Assembly (NCBI GenBank): GCA_035476855.1
Contig: DATILC010000235.1
Span: forward strand, 1-39,364
Length of the DNA: 39,364 nucleotides
From: Solimonas_A sp035476855
Lineage (GTDB): Bacteria; Pseudomonadota; Gammaproteobacteria; Nevskiales; Nevskiaceae
Direction: 5' to 3'
Below the pieces are notes generated by a model. The model made no database searches. It had not been told where the DNA came from and saw only the letters and a list, made by a program, of their open reading frames with translations. Of this stretch, positions 38,818 to 39,364 are shown piece by piece. Within the stretch, counting starts at the first letter, position 1; every line of letters starts with the position of its first letter. The position numbers and the translations under genes were made by a program.

Positions 38818-39363
38818 TCACTTGCACTGCAGATCGTCTTCCGGGGCATCGGAGGTCTCGTCGACCTCTCCGCTGTCCTCGAAGCTGAGGGCGCCGATGC
38901 CGCTGGCGAGCAGGAATTGTTGGCCCAGGTCCGTGAGGGTGTTCTGGGTGCTGTCCCCTTCCTGCAGCATCTCTCCGTCGCCCGGGGGCGGCGGAGGTGG
39001 GGGAGGCGGAGGGGGCGGAGGGGGATTGACCGGCGTGCCGCCCAGCGTCACCACCCGGCCGGTGGTCTGGATCTGGTCGGAATTGTTGATCCGGCCCGAG
39101 GTCAGGAACAGCAGGTTGTTGTTCTTCAGGTCCAGCGCCTTGCTGGGCAGCGGGACATTGATGTCGCCGTTGAAGCCGCTGCCGCCCAGGGCGAACGTCG
39201 TCTGGATGCCCGCCACTCCCGGCAGACCGATGATGGAGGCGACGTCGATGTCGAGGGCGTTGCCGAACGGCCGGACGTTGAAGAACAGCGGCGCCGATCC
39301 GACCTGGATCGTGCCGGACGCGAAGGTCGGGGCCCGCACGAACAGGTAGCCGTTGTCGCTGAA
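38818..39363 (-). CDS. partial exported beta-rich protein with 14-residue polyproline tract
   Basis: The frame is open to the window edge and ends at TGA 38818-38820; its 5' part is missing. The visible 181 residues contain repeated short beta-like strands: FSDNGYLFVRAPTF, IQVGSAPLFFNVRP, IQTTFALGGSGFNGDIN and LDLKNNNLLFLTSGRIN. These are reminiscent of filamentous haemagglutinin or autotransporter-type beta-helices. A run of 14 prolines (about 38983-39024) precedes an acidic C-terminal tail rich in Glu, Asp, Ser and Thr that ends in LQCK. It could be the substrate or partner of the downstream FecR-domain protein. The family is not certain because most of the protein is outside the window. 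Confidence 0.7.
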   Translation of the reverse strand, partial: FSDNGYLFVRAPTFASGTIQVGSAPLFFNVRPFGNALDIDVASIIGLPGVAGIQTTFALGGSGFNGDINVPLPSKALDLKNNNLLFLTSGRINNSDQIQTTGRVVTLGGTPVNPPPPPPPPPPPPPPGDGEMLQEGDSTQNTLTDLGQQFLLASGIGALSFEDSGEVDETSDAPEDDLQCK

Positions 39364-39364
39364 G

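Noticed and set aside
1..39364. tRNA or rRNA genes, CRISPR arrays, transposases, replication origins
   Set aside because: No cloverleaf, rRNA block, regular spacer-repeat array, transposase or integrase motif, or origin-like AT-rich box cluster was seen on either strand.

Overview
The window is GC-rich and densely coding, with almost no mobile DNA. It looks like the chromosome of a high-GC gammaproteobacterium. The evidence is a ygfB-pepP-ubiH-ubiI-type operon, a desT/desCB-like desaturase unit, a DUF1302/DUF1329 outer-membrane pair, wax ester synthase paralogs and a tandem glycine riboswitch. A Nevskiaceae/Solimonadaceae-like or Lysobacter-like host is my inference; no rRNA or other taxonomic marker is present.

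Region 1 (1-6916, + strand): the end of a wax ester synthase/diacylglycerol acyltransferase (WS/DGAT) is followed by a two-aptamer glycine riboswitch. The riboswitch leads a dadA-like FAD amino-acid dehydrogenase and an APC amino-acid permease. These run into a DUF1302 outer-membrane protein and a DUF1329 periplasmic protein.

Region 2 (about 6965-24572, + strand) is the accessory core. It encodes a neutral-ceramidase-like lipoprotein, two related SGNH-esterase lipoproteins flanking a beta-propeller protein, two short-chain dehydrogenases (SDRs), an endoglycoceramidase-like GH5 lipoprotein started by TTG, and an AraC regulator. After an AT-rich dyad come a secreted SGNH hydrolase, a DUF6351-like lipoprotein with an esterase elbow, a second WS/DGAT and a Tat-exported, probably lipidated, phospholipase C/phosphoesterase. 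Together these look like an envelope-anchored system that strips sugars and headgroups from (glyco)sphingolipids or similar complex lipids, splits ceramide and other esters, and stores the acyl chains as wax or triacylglycerol. This is inferred from family assignments and gene context.

Region 3 (24613-27975): a TetR regulator diverges from a ferredoxin reductase plus acyl-CoA desaturase pair, as in desT/desCB. A good sigma70 promoter overlaps a possible operator. A small membrane protein follows.

Region 4 (27980-32534, - strand) is a tight housekeeping operon, argA-bioA-mntA-hepT-rsmE-GFA protein. It has a minimal-nucleotidyltransferase/HEPN toxin-antitoxin pair in its middle and an apparently leaderless first gene.

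Region 5 (32573-37828, + strand): a 27-bp-stem palindrome, a secreted hypothetical protein, then ygfB-pepP-ubiH-ubiI. Between pepP and ubiH lies a palindromic repeat element that follows a fossil ubiH start. A bidirectional terminator (37862-37883) closes the operon against a converging FecR-domain gene. That gene is preceded by a truncated polyproline-containing protein at the window edge.
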